A DNA stretch of 64,000 bases from CAZOAR01 sp964577985. Lineage in GTDB: Bacteria > Gemmatimonadota > CAZMKB01 > CAZNLH01. The notes beneath the pieces were generated by a model that was given only the letters and a program-made list of their open reading frames with translations, had not been told where the DNA came from and ran no database searches. The translations under genes were made by a program, and so were the position numbers. The DNA is taken from contig CAZOAR010000009.1 of the NCBI GenBank assembly GCA_964577985.1, positions 1-64,000 on the forward strand, written 5' to 3'. Below are positions 16,893 to 24,816 of this stretch, piece by piece. The number at the start of each line of letters is the position of its first letter. The first letter of the stretch is position 1.

Positions 16893-17387
16893 ATGTCGAT
16901 TAGTGGAAGAGTCTGGAAGTACGGCGATTCGATAAATACCGACGTGATATTTCCCGGAAAATACACGTATACCGTGACCGACCCGGCGGAGATGGCCGTG
17001 CACGCCCTGGAGGATCTCGATCCCGACTTCGCCGAAAACGTGTGCAGAGGCGACATCATAGTCGCTGGAAAGAACTTTGGTTGCGGGAGCTCGCGCGAGC
17101 AGGCGGTAACCTGCCTCAAAGAGGCTGGCGTGGGTGCCATAATCGCGGGTTCCTTCTCGAGGATATACTTCCGAAACGCGGTCAACCAGGGGATGCCGGC
17201 GATCCAGCTCGCCGGCATACATGAGCATGTTAAGAACGGCGACATTCTGACTCTGGATCTGGAAGAAGGAAGGGTCGTTGCCGGGAATCGCGAGTTTCCC
17301 TTTCCCCCATTCCCTGAACTGGTTATTGAAATCCTCAGGAACGGCGGCCTGATCCCACATTTAAGGAAGACGCTTGCCGGGGAGTGA
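16893..17387 (+). CDS. LeuD-type hydro-lyase small subunit, copy 1
   Basis: Small (swivelling) subunit pairing with the preceding gene. The family motifs NTDVIFPGKY, PGDII-like RGDIIVAGKNFGCGSSREQAV and the IYFRNAVNQG segment are present over 164 residues. The flexible substrate-recognition loop, which reads YLRT in isopropylmalate isomerases, here reads YTYT, so the substrate is probably not isopropylmalate (inference from the known loop role). The SREQ/GSS region that binds the common carboxylates is intact. Confidence 0.9.
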   Translation: MSISGRVWKYGDSINTDVIFPGKYTYTVTDPAEMAVHALEDLDPDFAENVCRGDIIVAGKNFGCGSSREQAVTCLKEAGVGAIIAGSFSRIYFRNAVNQGMPAIQLAGIHEHVKNGDILTLDLEEGRVVAGNREFPFPPFPELVIEILRNGGLIPHLRKTLAGE

Positions 17388-17388
17388 G

Positions 17389-17505
17389 ATGGCGGACGGG
17401 TCTGGAGATGGGTCCCTGTCAGACAGCCTGGATGCGCTCGAGTTTCCTGTGAATATCGCGATGAGAGGACAGCCCCCGATTCGAGAAATGGATTTCCTGA
17501 TTTGA
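17389..17505 (+). CDS. Possible 38-residue small protein
   Basis: An ATG one base after the LeuD-type stop opens 38 codons ending in TGA at 17503-17505, occupying most of the 145-base gap before the dehydrogenase gene. GGAG lies four bases before the ATG. The product is acidic at the N-terminus (MADGSGDGSLSDSLDALEF) with no recognised motif. It may be a genuine small protein or chance. Confidence 0.25.
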   Translation: MADGSGDGSLSDSLDALEFPVNIAMRGQPPIREMDFLI

Positions 17506-17532
17506 AAAGACCTTTTTTCTGGAGGAGAAGAC

Positions 17533-18651
17533 ATGTCTCATTACAAGATTGCCTGGCTCCCAGGGGATGGCGTAGGTGTCGACGTCATGGATGCAGCCGG
17601 ACTTGTCATGGACAGGCTGGATGTAGACGCCGAGTACGCCCATGGAGACATTGGCTGGGAGTTCTGGAAAACAGAAGGATCTCCTCTCCCCGACAGGACC
17701 ATAGCGTTGTTGAGATCTTCTGATTGCTGCCTCTTCGGAGCCATTACGTCAAAACCGAAGGAGGAGGCAGAAAAGGAACTGTTGCCCGAGCTCAGGGACG
17801 CCGGTTTCGAGTATTTCAGCCCGATTGTCCGACTCAGGCAGGAGTTCAATCTCCACTCAAACATCAGACCGTGCAGGGCATATCCGGGTAATCCCTTGAA
17901 CTTTATGGAGGGTATCGACCTGGTCGTCTTCAGGGAGAATACCGAGGGGCTTTACTGTGGAGTCGAGTTTCATCCGGTTCCGGAGGATGTTCTTGGCGCA
18001 CTCGTCGATCATTCGGGCAAGGCATCACGTTTCGGGTCCGTCCCGCTCGATGAGATGGCGATATCCACGCGAATCTTCACCAGGGACGGCTGCCGGACTA
18101 TCATCAACCAGGCTTTCAGGTACGCGAGCGAGCATGATAGGAGCAGCGTGACGATCGTCGAGAAACCGAATGTCCTGCGGGAGACGGGTGGCATGATGGT
18201 CAGGGAGGCGCGCGACATAGCGCGCAGCTACCCGGATATTCAGCTCCACGAGGCCAACATAGACGCGATGTGCATGTGGCTCATCAAGAACCCGCAGAAC
18301 TACGATCTGCTGGTGGCGAGCAACATGTTCGGTGACATAATCTCCGATCTCTGTGCACAGCTCGTGGGAGGACTGGGCTTCGCGTGCAGCGCTAACATCG
18401 GAGACGACTTCGCACTCTTCGAACCGACACACGGCTCTGCTCCCAAGTATGCGGGGCAATACAAGGTCAACCCCACAGCGATGCTTCTGAGCGTTCGGAT
18501 GATGCTCAACTACCTCTCCGAACACGACAAAGCGGAGGCACTCGAGAGAGCCGTTGCCAGCGTCATCGAAGAAGGAGCTGTAAGGACTTACGACATGGGA
18601 GGAGAGGCCTCCACGATGGATATGGCGGAAGCCGTCGCATCACGCCTCTGA
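17533..18651 (+). CDS. Isocitrate/isopropylmalate dehydrogenase-family enzyme, probably isocitrate dehydrogenase
   Basis: Metal-dependent oxidative decarboxylase of the beta-decarboxylating dehydrogenase family, 372 residues. Substrate arginines align by eye in LRQEF (Arg102), NIRPC (Arg112) and FRENTEG (Arg134); metal Asp are in NIDAM and FGDIISD. Residues Lys305-Tyr306 in APKYAGQYKVNP match the pair that gives NADP preference in E. coli isocitrate dehydrogenase. In the substrate loop Ser96 matches the E. coli Ser113 but the Asn115 position is Ile. GGAGG seven bases before ATG supports the start. Lying between two hydro-lyase pairs, it likely oxidises the isocitrate-type product. Homoisocitrate or tartrate are alternatives. 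Confidence 0.86.
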   Translation: MSHYKIAWLPGDGVGVDVMDAAGLVMDRLDVDAEYAHGDIGWEFWKTEGSPLPDRTIALLRSSDCCLFGAITSKPKEEAEKELLPELRDAGFEYFSPIVRLRQEFNLHSNIRPCRAYPGNPLNFMEGIDLVVFRENTEGLYCGVEFHPVPEDVLGALVDHSGKASRFGSVPLDEMAISTRIFTRDGCRTIINQAFRYASEHDRSSVTIVEKPNVLRETGGMMVREARDIARSYPDIQLHEANIDAMCMWLIKNPQNYDLLVASNMFGDIISDLCAQLVGGLGFACSANIGDDFALFEPTHGSAPKYAGQYKVNPTAMLLSVRMMLNYLSEHDKAEALERAVASVIEEGAVRTYDMGGEASTMDMAEAVASRL

Positions 18652-18738
18652 CAGCGGCGGTATGGTCGTCGCGTTCTGCCACACGAGCCGGGGCAGAGAA
18701 TCGAGAAACCGGCGCCTGTTCTCTGCTGGAAAGATGAC

Positions 18739-19992
18739 ATGGGAAAAACCCTTATAGAAAAGATCGTAGACAAACACGGCGGGGAGGACTGCTCACCGGG
18801 CGATGTCGTGTGGATAGACCTGGACGTCCGGTCCGCGAGAGATTTCGGCGGCGCCAATGTAGTCGGTCATCTGAAGCGGGAATACACCAACGCTCCGGTA
18901 GACGCCCGGGAGAAGACCTTCTTTACATTCGACTGCGTGGCGCCCGCGAGGAATGCCGCCTACGCGACGAACCAGCAATTGTGCCGGGACTTCGCACGAA
19001 GAGAGGGTGTGAGGGTCTTCGACGTGGACATGGGGATAGGCTCTCATGTCATGATCGAGGAAGGACTGGTCTGTCCGGGGGGGACAGTCGTCGGGACCGA
19101 CAGTCACCTGAATCTCCTTGGTGCCGTGGGCGCGCTGGGCCTCGGAATGGGTGATGTCGATACGGCGTTTGCTTTCAGAACAGGGAAGACATGGTTCGAG
19201 GTGCCGGACTCGGTCGAGATACGGATAGAGGGCGAAATCACCTTCCCGATCTCCCCCAAGGATATCACGCTTGCCGTTCTGAGGGAACTCGGTTCCAGGG
19301 GCGCACTCGGAAAGGCCATCCATTTTGTGGGGAGTGCCATCAATGCGCTCGGTCTCTCCGGCAGGATAACGTTGTGCAGCATGGCGACGGAGATGGGGGC
19401 GATTATAGCGACATGCAACCCGTCGGAAGAGGTCGCCGACTATTGCCGGGATCGCGGCCGTGAAGATGATGTCGAACTCCTCGAACCCGATCCCGATGCA
19501 GGCTACGTCGAGCGGTTGACAATCGAGATAGGAGGGCTGGAGCCACTGATAGCCCTCCCACCGAGACCGGACAACGTAGAGAAGGTCTCTGCTGTCGCGG
19601 GACGCCCCATCGACTCAGTATTCCTTGGATCGTGCACAAACGGCAGGTTCGACGACTTCCATGACGCTCTGAGAATAATCGAGGACGAGAAAGTCGCCGG
19701 CGGAGTGATGTTCAGGGCTGCACCCGCCACGCGCAGGGTCTATGGAGAGATCCTCTCGCACGGCATGCTCGACAGGTTCTACTCCTCGGGTGTCATCATG
19801 AGCAACCCGGGCTGCGGCGGCTGCGCATCGGGTCAACTCGGCATGACGGGAACGGGAGAGGTGCAACTGAGTACCTCCAACAGAAACTTCGCAGGCAAAC
19901 AGGGTGCCGGAGAAACATACCTGGTAAGTCCGGCGACCGCAGCAGCGTCCGCCATAATGGGCAGGATAACAGATCCAAGGGACTTTTCATAG
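18739..19992 (+). CDS. LeuC-type hydro-lyase large subunit, copy 2 (divergent subfamily)
   Basis: Second aconitase-superfamily large subunit, clearly different from copy 1. Cluster Cys occur in LGSCTNGRFDDF and NPGCGGCASG; TVVGTDSHLNLLGAVGAL and STSNRNFAGKQG replace the HacA-like versions. The N-terminal region IDLDVRSARDFGGANVV is also unlike leucine enzymes. It pairs with the small subunit 18 bases downstream. It could be the aconitase of the locus or dehydrate a different 2-hydroxyacid such as a methylated citrate or malate analogue; sequence alone does not decide. Confidence 0.88.
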   Translation: MGKTLIEKIVDKHGGEDCSPGDVVWIDLDVRSARDFGGANVVGHLKREYTNAPVDAREKTFFTFDCVAPARNAAYATNQQLCRDFARREGVRVFDVDMGIGSHVMIEEGLVCPGGTVVGTDSHLNLLGAVGALGLGMGDVDTAFAFRTGKTWFEVPDSVEIRIEGEITFPISPKDITLAVLRELGSRGALGKAIHFVGSAINALGLSGRITLCSMATEMGAIIATCNPSEEVADYCRDRGREDDVELLEPDPDAGYVERLTIEIGGLEPLIALPPRPDNVEKVSAVAGRPIDSVFLGSCTNGRFDDFHDALRIIEDEKVAGGVMFRAAPATRRVYGEILSHGMLDRFYSSGVIMSNPGCGGCASGQLGMTGTGEVQLSTSNRNFAGKQGAGETYLVSPATAAASAIMGRITDPRDFS

Positions 19993-20010
19993 CTGGAAAG
20001 GAGAGAGACC

Positions 20011-20583
20011 GTGACAGATGACCACACCGAGCGCCCCATGACCATCCGCGGCAGATGCTGGGTCGTGCGGGATGCCGGCTGCGGTAAGATAGACGACATA
20101 GACACCGACCAGATATTTCACAACTCCCATCTGCATATAACGGAGATCTCCGAGATGGGGCCTCACGCGTTCGGCAACCTTCCAGGCTGGAAAGACCTCC
20201 CGGGGAAGGCTCAGCCTGGTGATATACTCGTCGTCGGCGAAAACTTCGGTTCCGGCTCTTCACGTCAGCAGGCGGTCGACTGCTTTATCTCTCTGGGAAT
20301 CTCGATGATCATTGGGGAATCATTCGGTTCTATCTACTTGAGGAACGGAATCAATTCGGGTCTCCCTATCCTCTGCTGTCCCGGCATCTGCGGCCGCGCG
20401 TCCGATGGCTCACTCCTGGTCGAAAGCGGGGATCGTCTGGAGGCACATCTCGAATCGGGCATCATAAGAAATGTGTCGAAGGATAGCGAGATACCCGGAG
20501 GAAGGCCCCCGAGTCGCGTTCAGATGGAGATCTACCGTGCCGGAGGATTGTTCGAATATGGCCGCATGGTCGGGAGCGGTTGA
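20011..20583 (+). CDS. LeuD-type hydro-lyase small subunit, copy 2
   Basis: Partner of the preceding gene, 190 residues, with DIDTDQIFHN, PGDILVVGENFGSGSSRQQAVDC and SFGSIYLRNGIN. The substrate loop is HNSHLHITEISEMG, longer than and unlike YLRT or the YTYT of copy 1, so the two enzymes should act on different substrates or isomers. The GTG start has AAGGAG seven bases upstream. Last gene of the locus; tRNA-Leu with its own promoter follows. Confidence 0.88.
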   Translation: MTDDHTERPMTIRGRCWVVRDAGCGKIDDIDTDQIFHNSHLHITEISEMGPHAFGNLPGWKDLPGKAQPGDILVVGENFGSGSSRQQAVDCFISLGISMIIGESFGSIYLRNGINSGLPILCCPGICGRASDGSLLVESGDRLEAHLESGIIRNVSKDSEIPGGRPPSRVQMEIYRAGGLFEYGRMVGSG

Positions 20584-20628
20584 AAGAGCATCATATACCG
20601 TGCCTCGAGATGCATAATAACGCGTCTC

Positions 20629-20657
20629 TTGACACAACCGGTCGGCTGGCTTAGAGT
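20629..20657 (+). promoter_or_regulatory. sigma-70 promoter of tRNA-Leu
   Basis: TTGACA (20629-20634), a 17-base spacer and TAGAGT (20652-20657), ending 39 bases before the mature tRNA-Leu 5' end. Position and match are good. Confidence 0.7.
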
Positions 20658-20696
20658 ATGACCGACAGTCGACCGGACCAGATACCGTTTTCAGGT

Positions 20697-20783
20697 GCCG
20701 AAGTGGTGGAATTGGCAGACGCGCTGCGTTCAGGGCGCAGTGGGCATCAGCCCGTGGGGGTTCGAGTCCCCCCTTCGGCACCA
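20697..20783 (+). tRNA. tRNA-Leu (CAG)
   Basis: A class II tRNA of 87 bases with acceptor GCCGAAG/CTTCGGC, anticodon loop TTCAGGG (anticodon CAG), a long variable arm, T-loop GTTCGAGTC and encoded CCA. All other frames drawn across it are ignored. Confidence 0.97.
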
Positions 20784-20823
20784 TCTCGATACCCACCCGC
20801 ACGCCTTTTACGGCCACACAGGT

Positions 20824-21168
20824 CTAATCTGATCGGATCATCGTAAGGAGCATCTTGAAACGTGAGGAGGCGAGCAGCGCGTGGGTAACGTCTGCAGGCA
20901 TGATGATCATCTCACCCGCCTTCAGCCTGTTGACTGTCCCTCCAATCGTAACTTCCGCCTCTCCATCCAGTATCGAGACCAGTGCGTCGAATGGTGCGGT
21001 GTGCTCGCTCAGACTCTCGCCCTTGTCGAAGGCAAAGAGCGTGACGGTTCCCGTCTTCTTATTCAATAGAGTCCTGCTTACAATTGCACCTTCCTGATAC
21101 GCGACGAGCTCATTGTCGTTGAGAATCATTCCCCTCAGATCGTCTTTCTTATCTTCTTCCATCGTCAT
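20824..21168 (-). CDS. Small cupin-domain protein
   Basis: A 114-residue single cupin: motif 1 around GESLSEHTAPFDALVSILDGEAEV and motif 2 around GEMIIMPADVTHAL, with His and Glu ligands for a metal partly present. Such proteins bind small metabolites or act as isomerases or dioxygenases; no function can be assigned. Its ATG overlaps the stop of the E3 gene (ATGA), so it is the last gene of the 2-oxoacid dehydrogenase operon and may be co-regulated with it. Confidence 0.85.
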   Translation of the reverse strand: MTMEEDKKDDLRGMILNDNELVAYQEGAIVSRTLLNKKTGTVTLFAFDKGESLSEHTAPFDALVSILDGEAEVTIGGTVNRLKAGEMIIMPADVTHALLASSRFKMLLTMIRSD

Positions 21169-22589
21169 CCCTGTTTGTTCATAATGTGAATAGCCTTATT
21201 CTCCGCGGCCTCGGCAGCCTCCACAAGTGACTCCGGAAGCGTCGGATGCGGGTGAATAGTCAGCGCAATGTCATCAAGCGTAGCGGCCATCTCCACCGCG
21301 AGGGCCCCTTCACTTATCATGGTCGATGCCTCCGGACCCGCGATCCGGACACCGAGTACCCTCCCCGTAGCCTGGTCCGCAATTATTTTTACGAACCCCA
21401 CCGCACGATTTGTTGCAAGTGCCTTCCCTGAGGCGGAGAAGGGAAACCTCCCCGTCTTTACCTCATAGCCCTGCCCGGTCGCCTCCTCCTCGGAAAGCCC
21501 GACCGTTGCAATTTCAGGGTCGGAGAAGATTACCGCAGGGACGGTTTGCCAGTCTCTCGAGCTCTTCATGCCGCAGATCGCCTCCGCTGCGACTATCCCT
21601 TCGCGCGACGCTTTGTGAGCGAGCATCGGTTCACCCGCGACGTCGCCAATGGCATAGATGTGAGGAACATTCGTGCGGCACTGTTCGTCAATCGCGATAA
21701 AACCACTGTCGTCGAGCTCGACACCGGTCATTTCCAGACCGAAACCAGTGGAGCCGGGCCTCCTGCCGACCGCAACGAGGACCTTGTCCACAGCGATGAT
21801 CTCTTCCTCTCCACCCTTCTCCACCTTGACAGCCAGGTTATCCCCCCCCCGTCCGATATCCGAGACGGTACTTGACAGGTAGACATTCACCCCGAGCGTC
21901 TTCAACTGGCGGGAGACGAGCCTGACAAGGTCCCTGTCAACACCGGGCAGCAGGCCATCAAGCATCTCCACGATGCTCACATCGACTCCCAGCCTGGCGA
22001 AGAGAGTCCCGAGTTCGAGGCCGATATAGCCGCCTCCAACTACCAGAAGTCGCTCCGGGATCTCCCTCAGCGCGAGCGCGTCCCTGGAGGTCAGCACGTC
22101 GACACCGTCCGTTTCCATCCCGGGCAGCTGGATCGGGTATGATCCGGTGGCGATTATGGCATCTTCGAACTCGATGTTATCAACACCTCCGCCGGAGCTG
22201 ACCTGGGCGGTATTGCCGGAGCTGAAGGTAAACTCCCCGTGGAGCACGTTGACGCCGTTTCCCCTGCACAGCTTCGCGACGCCATCCGTCAGTCGCGTAA
22301 CCACACCGTCTTTCCAATCCATCATCGCCTTCAGATCTACAGAAAGTTCTTTCGCCTTTATGCCCATCGTTTCCCCGTCGAGAAGGGAGTGATAAAGCTC
22401 GGCAGCGTGTATGAGCGCCTTCGACGGGATGCACCCATGGTTGAGGCATATCCCTCCCAGAGTGTCCTCTCGTTCCACGAGCGTCACGTCCTTACCAAGC
22501 TGCGCGGCTCGAATGGCGGCTACATAGCCACCGGGACCACTGCCTGCGACAACGACCTCCACACCTGTTGGGATCTCTCCGACTACCAT
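21165..22589 (-). CDS. lpdA: Dihydrolipoyl dehydrogenase (E3)
   Basis: FAD disulfide oxidoreductase that reoxidises the lipoyl groups of the 2-oxoacid dehydrogenase complex with NAD+. GSGPGGYVAAIRAAQLG binds FAD, the redox-active disulfide is GGICLNHGCIPSKAL, VVGGGYIGLELG binds NAD, and the C-terminal His-Glu pair is in HPHPTLPESLVEAA. Length 474 is normal and there is no N-terminal lipoyl domain. Two bases separate it from the E2 gene. Confidence 0.96.
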   Translation of the reverse strand: MVVGEIPTGVEVVVAGSGPGGYVAAIRAAQLGKDVTLVEREDTLGGICLNHGCIPSKALIHAAELYHSLLDGETMGIKAKELSVDLKAMMDWKDGVVTRLTDGVAKLCRGNGVNVLHGEFTFSSGNTAQVSSGGGVDNIEFEDAIIATGSYPIQLPGMETDGVDVLTSRDALALREIPERLLVVGGGYIGLELGTLFARLGVDVSIVEMLDGLLPGVDRDLVRLVSRQLKTLGVNVYLSSTVSDIGRGGDNLAVKVEKGGEEEIIAVDKVLVAVGRRPGSTGFGLEMTGVELDDSGFIAIDEQCRTNVPHIYAIGDVAGEPMLAHKASREGIVAAEAICGMKSSRDWQTVPAVIFSDPEIATVGLSEEEATGQGYEVKTGRFPFSASGKALATNRAVGFVKIIADQATGRVLGVRIAGPEASTMISEGALAVEMAATLDDIALTIHPHPTLPESLVEAAEAAENKAIHIMNKQG

Positions 22590-22590
22590 G

Positions 22591-23811
22591 TCAGCTCAGC
22601 TCCATGAAATGGGTTTCCGGTTCCTCGACATATTCCTTGATGCCGTTTACAAACGCTGCTGCGTCCGCTCCGTCGGCGACCCTGTGGTCGAAGGAGAGGG
22701 AGAGATAGACAAAATCCCTCTCGAGCATCTCTCCAGCACGGCATACCACGCGCCCGAAGAACTTCCCTACACCCAGGATAGCCGTCTCCGGGTGATGTAT
22801 AATGGGGGTACCGAAAAGGCCCCCGATGGAGCCGTAGTTTGTGATTGAGAAGGTGGCTCCCTTGAGATCTTCAAGCGGTACCTTCCGAGTGCGCGTCTGT
22901 CCGGCGAGGCGGTCTATCTCGTCCGAGAGTTCGAGGATACTCAGCCGATCCGCGGCCTTGATCACGGGGACTATCAGCCCGTCAGGGGTAGCGGTTGCCA
23001 TGCCTATGTTATAGTACTTTTTGTAGATAATCTCGTCGTTCTCATCATCTATGGAGGCGTTCATCGCGGGATGTAGCTTCAGGTTCTCGACTATCGCCCT
23101 TATGAAGAAAGGAAGAAACGATATCTTCCTCTCCTGCCCTCCCCACCTCTTTGAGATCTTCTCACGTAACCGGATCAGATCCGTGACCTCAGCATCATCG
23201 ACGTGTGTGACATGCGGTATCGTGCGAACCGAAGCGACCATCGCTTCTGACACCCTCTTACGCACACCACGCATCGGGACCCGCTCCTCCCGTTCCGAGG
23301 GGGAAGCAGCCGGTTCCTTTCTCTTCCCGGGGACGGACTCGGCCCATCCCATTCTTTCGACGGCCATGCGCACATCTTCCGGTCCGATCCTCCCACCGGG
23401 CCCCGTACCGGTTACCGTTGCCAGATCCACTCCAAGATCTCTGGCCAGTTTCCTGGTCGCCGGCGCAGCGGCGACCCTCCGATTCGTGCTCGTCGAGGAG
23501 GTAACTTTCGCCGGCCTCGGCGTCTCTTCCCCGGCCACTCCCCCGGTCTCCACCTTATCCGACCAGCCTTCACCCGCTTCTCCTATGACCACCATCACAT
23601 CACCGACGTTGATGACAGCTCCCTCCGACACAACTCTCCGGATAATCGTCCCGGCTACCGGGGCCGGGATGTCGACAACCGCCTTGTCGGTCTCGACCTC
23701 GAGAAGGACCTGATCCTCCTCCACTTCCTGGCCCTCATCCACATGCCATTTCACGACTTCACCTTCCGTGATGCCCTCTCCGACATCAGGAAACTTGAAC
23801 TCAAAAGCCAA
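22591..23811 (-). CDS. Dihydrolipoyl acyltransferase (E2) of a 2-oxoacid dehydrogenase complex
   Basis: Core of the complex: one lipoyl domain (lipoylated Lys in EVETDKAVVDI, about residue 43), a Ser/Thr/Ala-rich linker, an E1/E3-binding domain (APATRKLARDLGVDL...GRIGPEDV) and a catalytic domain with FSITNYGSIGG and the active-site SFDHRVADGADAA. A single lipoyl domain and separate E1 subunits fit either pyruvate or branched-chain 2-oxoacid dehydrogenase. TTG at 23811 is the start, with GAGAGG five bases upstream. Confidence 0.93.
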   Translation of the reverse strand: MAFEFKFPDVGEGITEGEVVKWHVDEGQEVEEDQVLLEVETDKAVVDIPAPVAGTIIRRVVSEGAVINVGDVMVVIGEAGEGWSDKVETGGVAGEETPRPAKVTSSTSTNRRVAAAPATRKLARDLGVDLATVTGTGPGGRIGPEDVRMAVERMGWAESVPGKRKEPAASPSEREERVPMRGVRKRVSEAMVASVRTIPHVTHVDDAEVTDLIRLREKISKRWGGQERKISFLPFFIRAIVENLKLHPAMNASIDDENDEIIYKKYYNIGMATATPDGLIVPVIKAADRLSILELSDEIDRLAGQTRTRKVPLEDLKGATFSITNYGSIGGLFGTPIIHHPETAILGVGKFFGRVVCRAGEMLERDFVYLSLSFDHRVADGADAAAFVNGIKEYVEEPETHFMELS

Positions 23812-23835
23812 TGCTGCCTCTCCCTCCGTGTGTCG

Positions 23836-24816
23836 TCACGACGTCATTACTTTTCGTACCGCCGACATCATCCGATCGAGATGCGGCATGTACAACTCCT
23901 CCATCTTCAACAAGGGCATCGGGACATCGAGACCCGTCACCCTCTCCACCGGCGCTTCCATGTAATAGAATACCCTCTCCATAATGAGAGCGGCGATCTC
24001 AGCGCCGAGGCCACACGTCTTCGGCGCCTCGTGGAGGACGATCGCCCTTCCTGTCTGTTCCACCGACTTCACAATTGTCTCTTCGTCGAGGGGTGAGATG
24101 GTCCTCAGGTCGAGTACCTGGCACTCGTATCCCGACTCCGCGGCTGCCTCCGCGGCTTCCAGGGCGAGTCTTGTCATCGCTCCCCACGAAATCAGCGTCA
24201 GGTCACTGCCCTCTCGAAGCAGGTTCGCCTTTCCGAGCCGGATTTCATAGCTCTCCTCAGGGATCTCTTCCCTGAAGGCACGGTACATCCTCTTCGGTTC
24301 CATGAATACGACCGGATCCGGGTCTCTGATCGCGGAGATCAGGAGGCCCTTCGCGTCGCGTGGGCTGGACGGCACGACCACCTTTATTCCAGGGATGTGC
24401 GCCAGCATCGATTCCATGCTCTCGGAGTGATGTTCGGGGGCATGAATACCACCTCCATACGGCACTCTTATCACCATGGGAACCGTGAATCTGCCTCTGC
24501 TTCGGTTACGCAGGCGAGACGCGTGAGAGATGATCTGATCGATTGCCGGCGGAAGAAAACCCATGAACTGAATCTCGGCCACAGGTCTCATGCCGTATGC
24601 CGCCATTCCTATCGCCGTGCCGATTATCCCCGCTTCGGCCAGAGGGGTATCGATCACCCGCTCCGCCCCATACTTCTCGTATAGTCCATCAGTAACCCTG
24701 AAGACTCCACCCACAACCCCCACATCTTCTCCCATGACGACAATTCTATCGTCGTTCGCCATCTCCTCGAGAAGTGCCGCGTTAATCGCCTGTACCATGT
24801 TCAGCTTTGCCATCAC
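23836..24816 (-). CDS. 2-oxoacid dehydrogenase E1 component, beta subunit
   Basis: Forms the thiamine-diphosphate active site with E1 alpha and decarboxylates pyruvate or branched-chain 2-oxo acids. Transketolase-type features are MGEDVGVVGGVFRVTDGL, the TPP-contacting Glu in DTPLAEAGIIG, EIQFMGFL and the C-terminal GLDVPMPLLKMEELYMP. The start is GTG 24816 or ATG 24813, both overlapping the E1 alpha stop. Substrate is not determined; acs and the citryl-CoA locus nearby make acetyl-CoA from pyruvate plausible. Confidence 0.94.
   Translation of the reverse strand: MMAKLNMVQAINAALLEEMANDDRIVVMGEDVGVVGGVFRVTDGLYEKYGAERVIDTPLAEAGIIGTAIGMAAYGMRPVAEIQFMGFLPPAIDQIISHASRLRNRSRGRFTVPMVIRVPYGGGIHAPEHHSESMESMLAHIPGIKVVVPSSPRDAKGLLISAIRDPDPVVFMEPKRMYRAFREEIPEESYEIRLGKANLLREGSDLTLISWGAMTRLALEAAEAAAESGYECQVLDLRTISPLDEETIVKSVEQTGRAIVLHEAPKTCGLGAEIAALIMERVFYYMEAPVERVTGLDVPMPLLKMEELYMPHLDRMMSAVRKVMTS

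Noticed and set aside
15612..20583. Leucine biosynthesis operon
   Set aside because: There is no isopropylmalate synthase gene, there are two non-identical LeuC/LeuD pairs without the YLRT loop, and the dehydrogenase resembles isocitrate rather than isopropylmalate dehydrogenase.
20410..20817. Minus-strand open frame covering tRNA-Leu
   Set aside because: It runs across a perfect tRNA cloverleaf and the end of the LeuD-type gene; a protein here is not credible.
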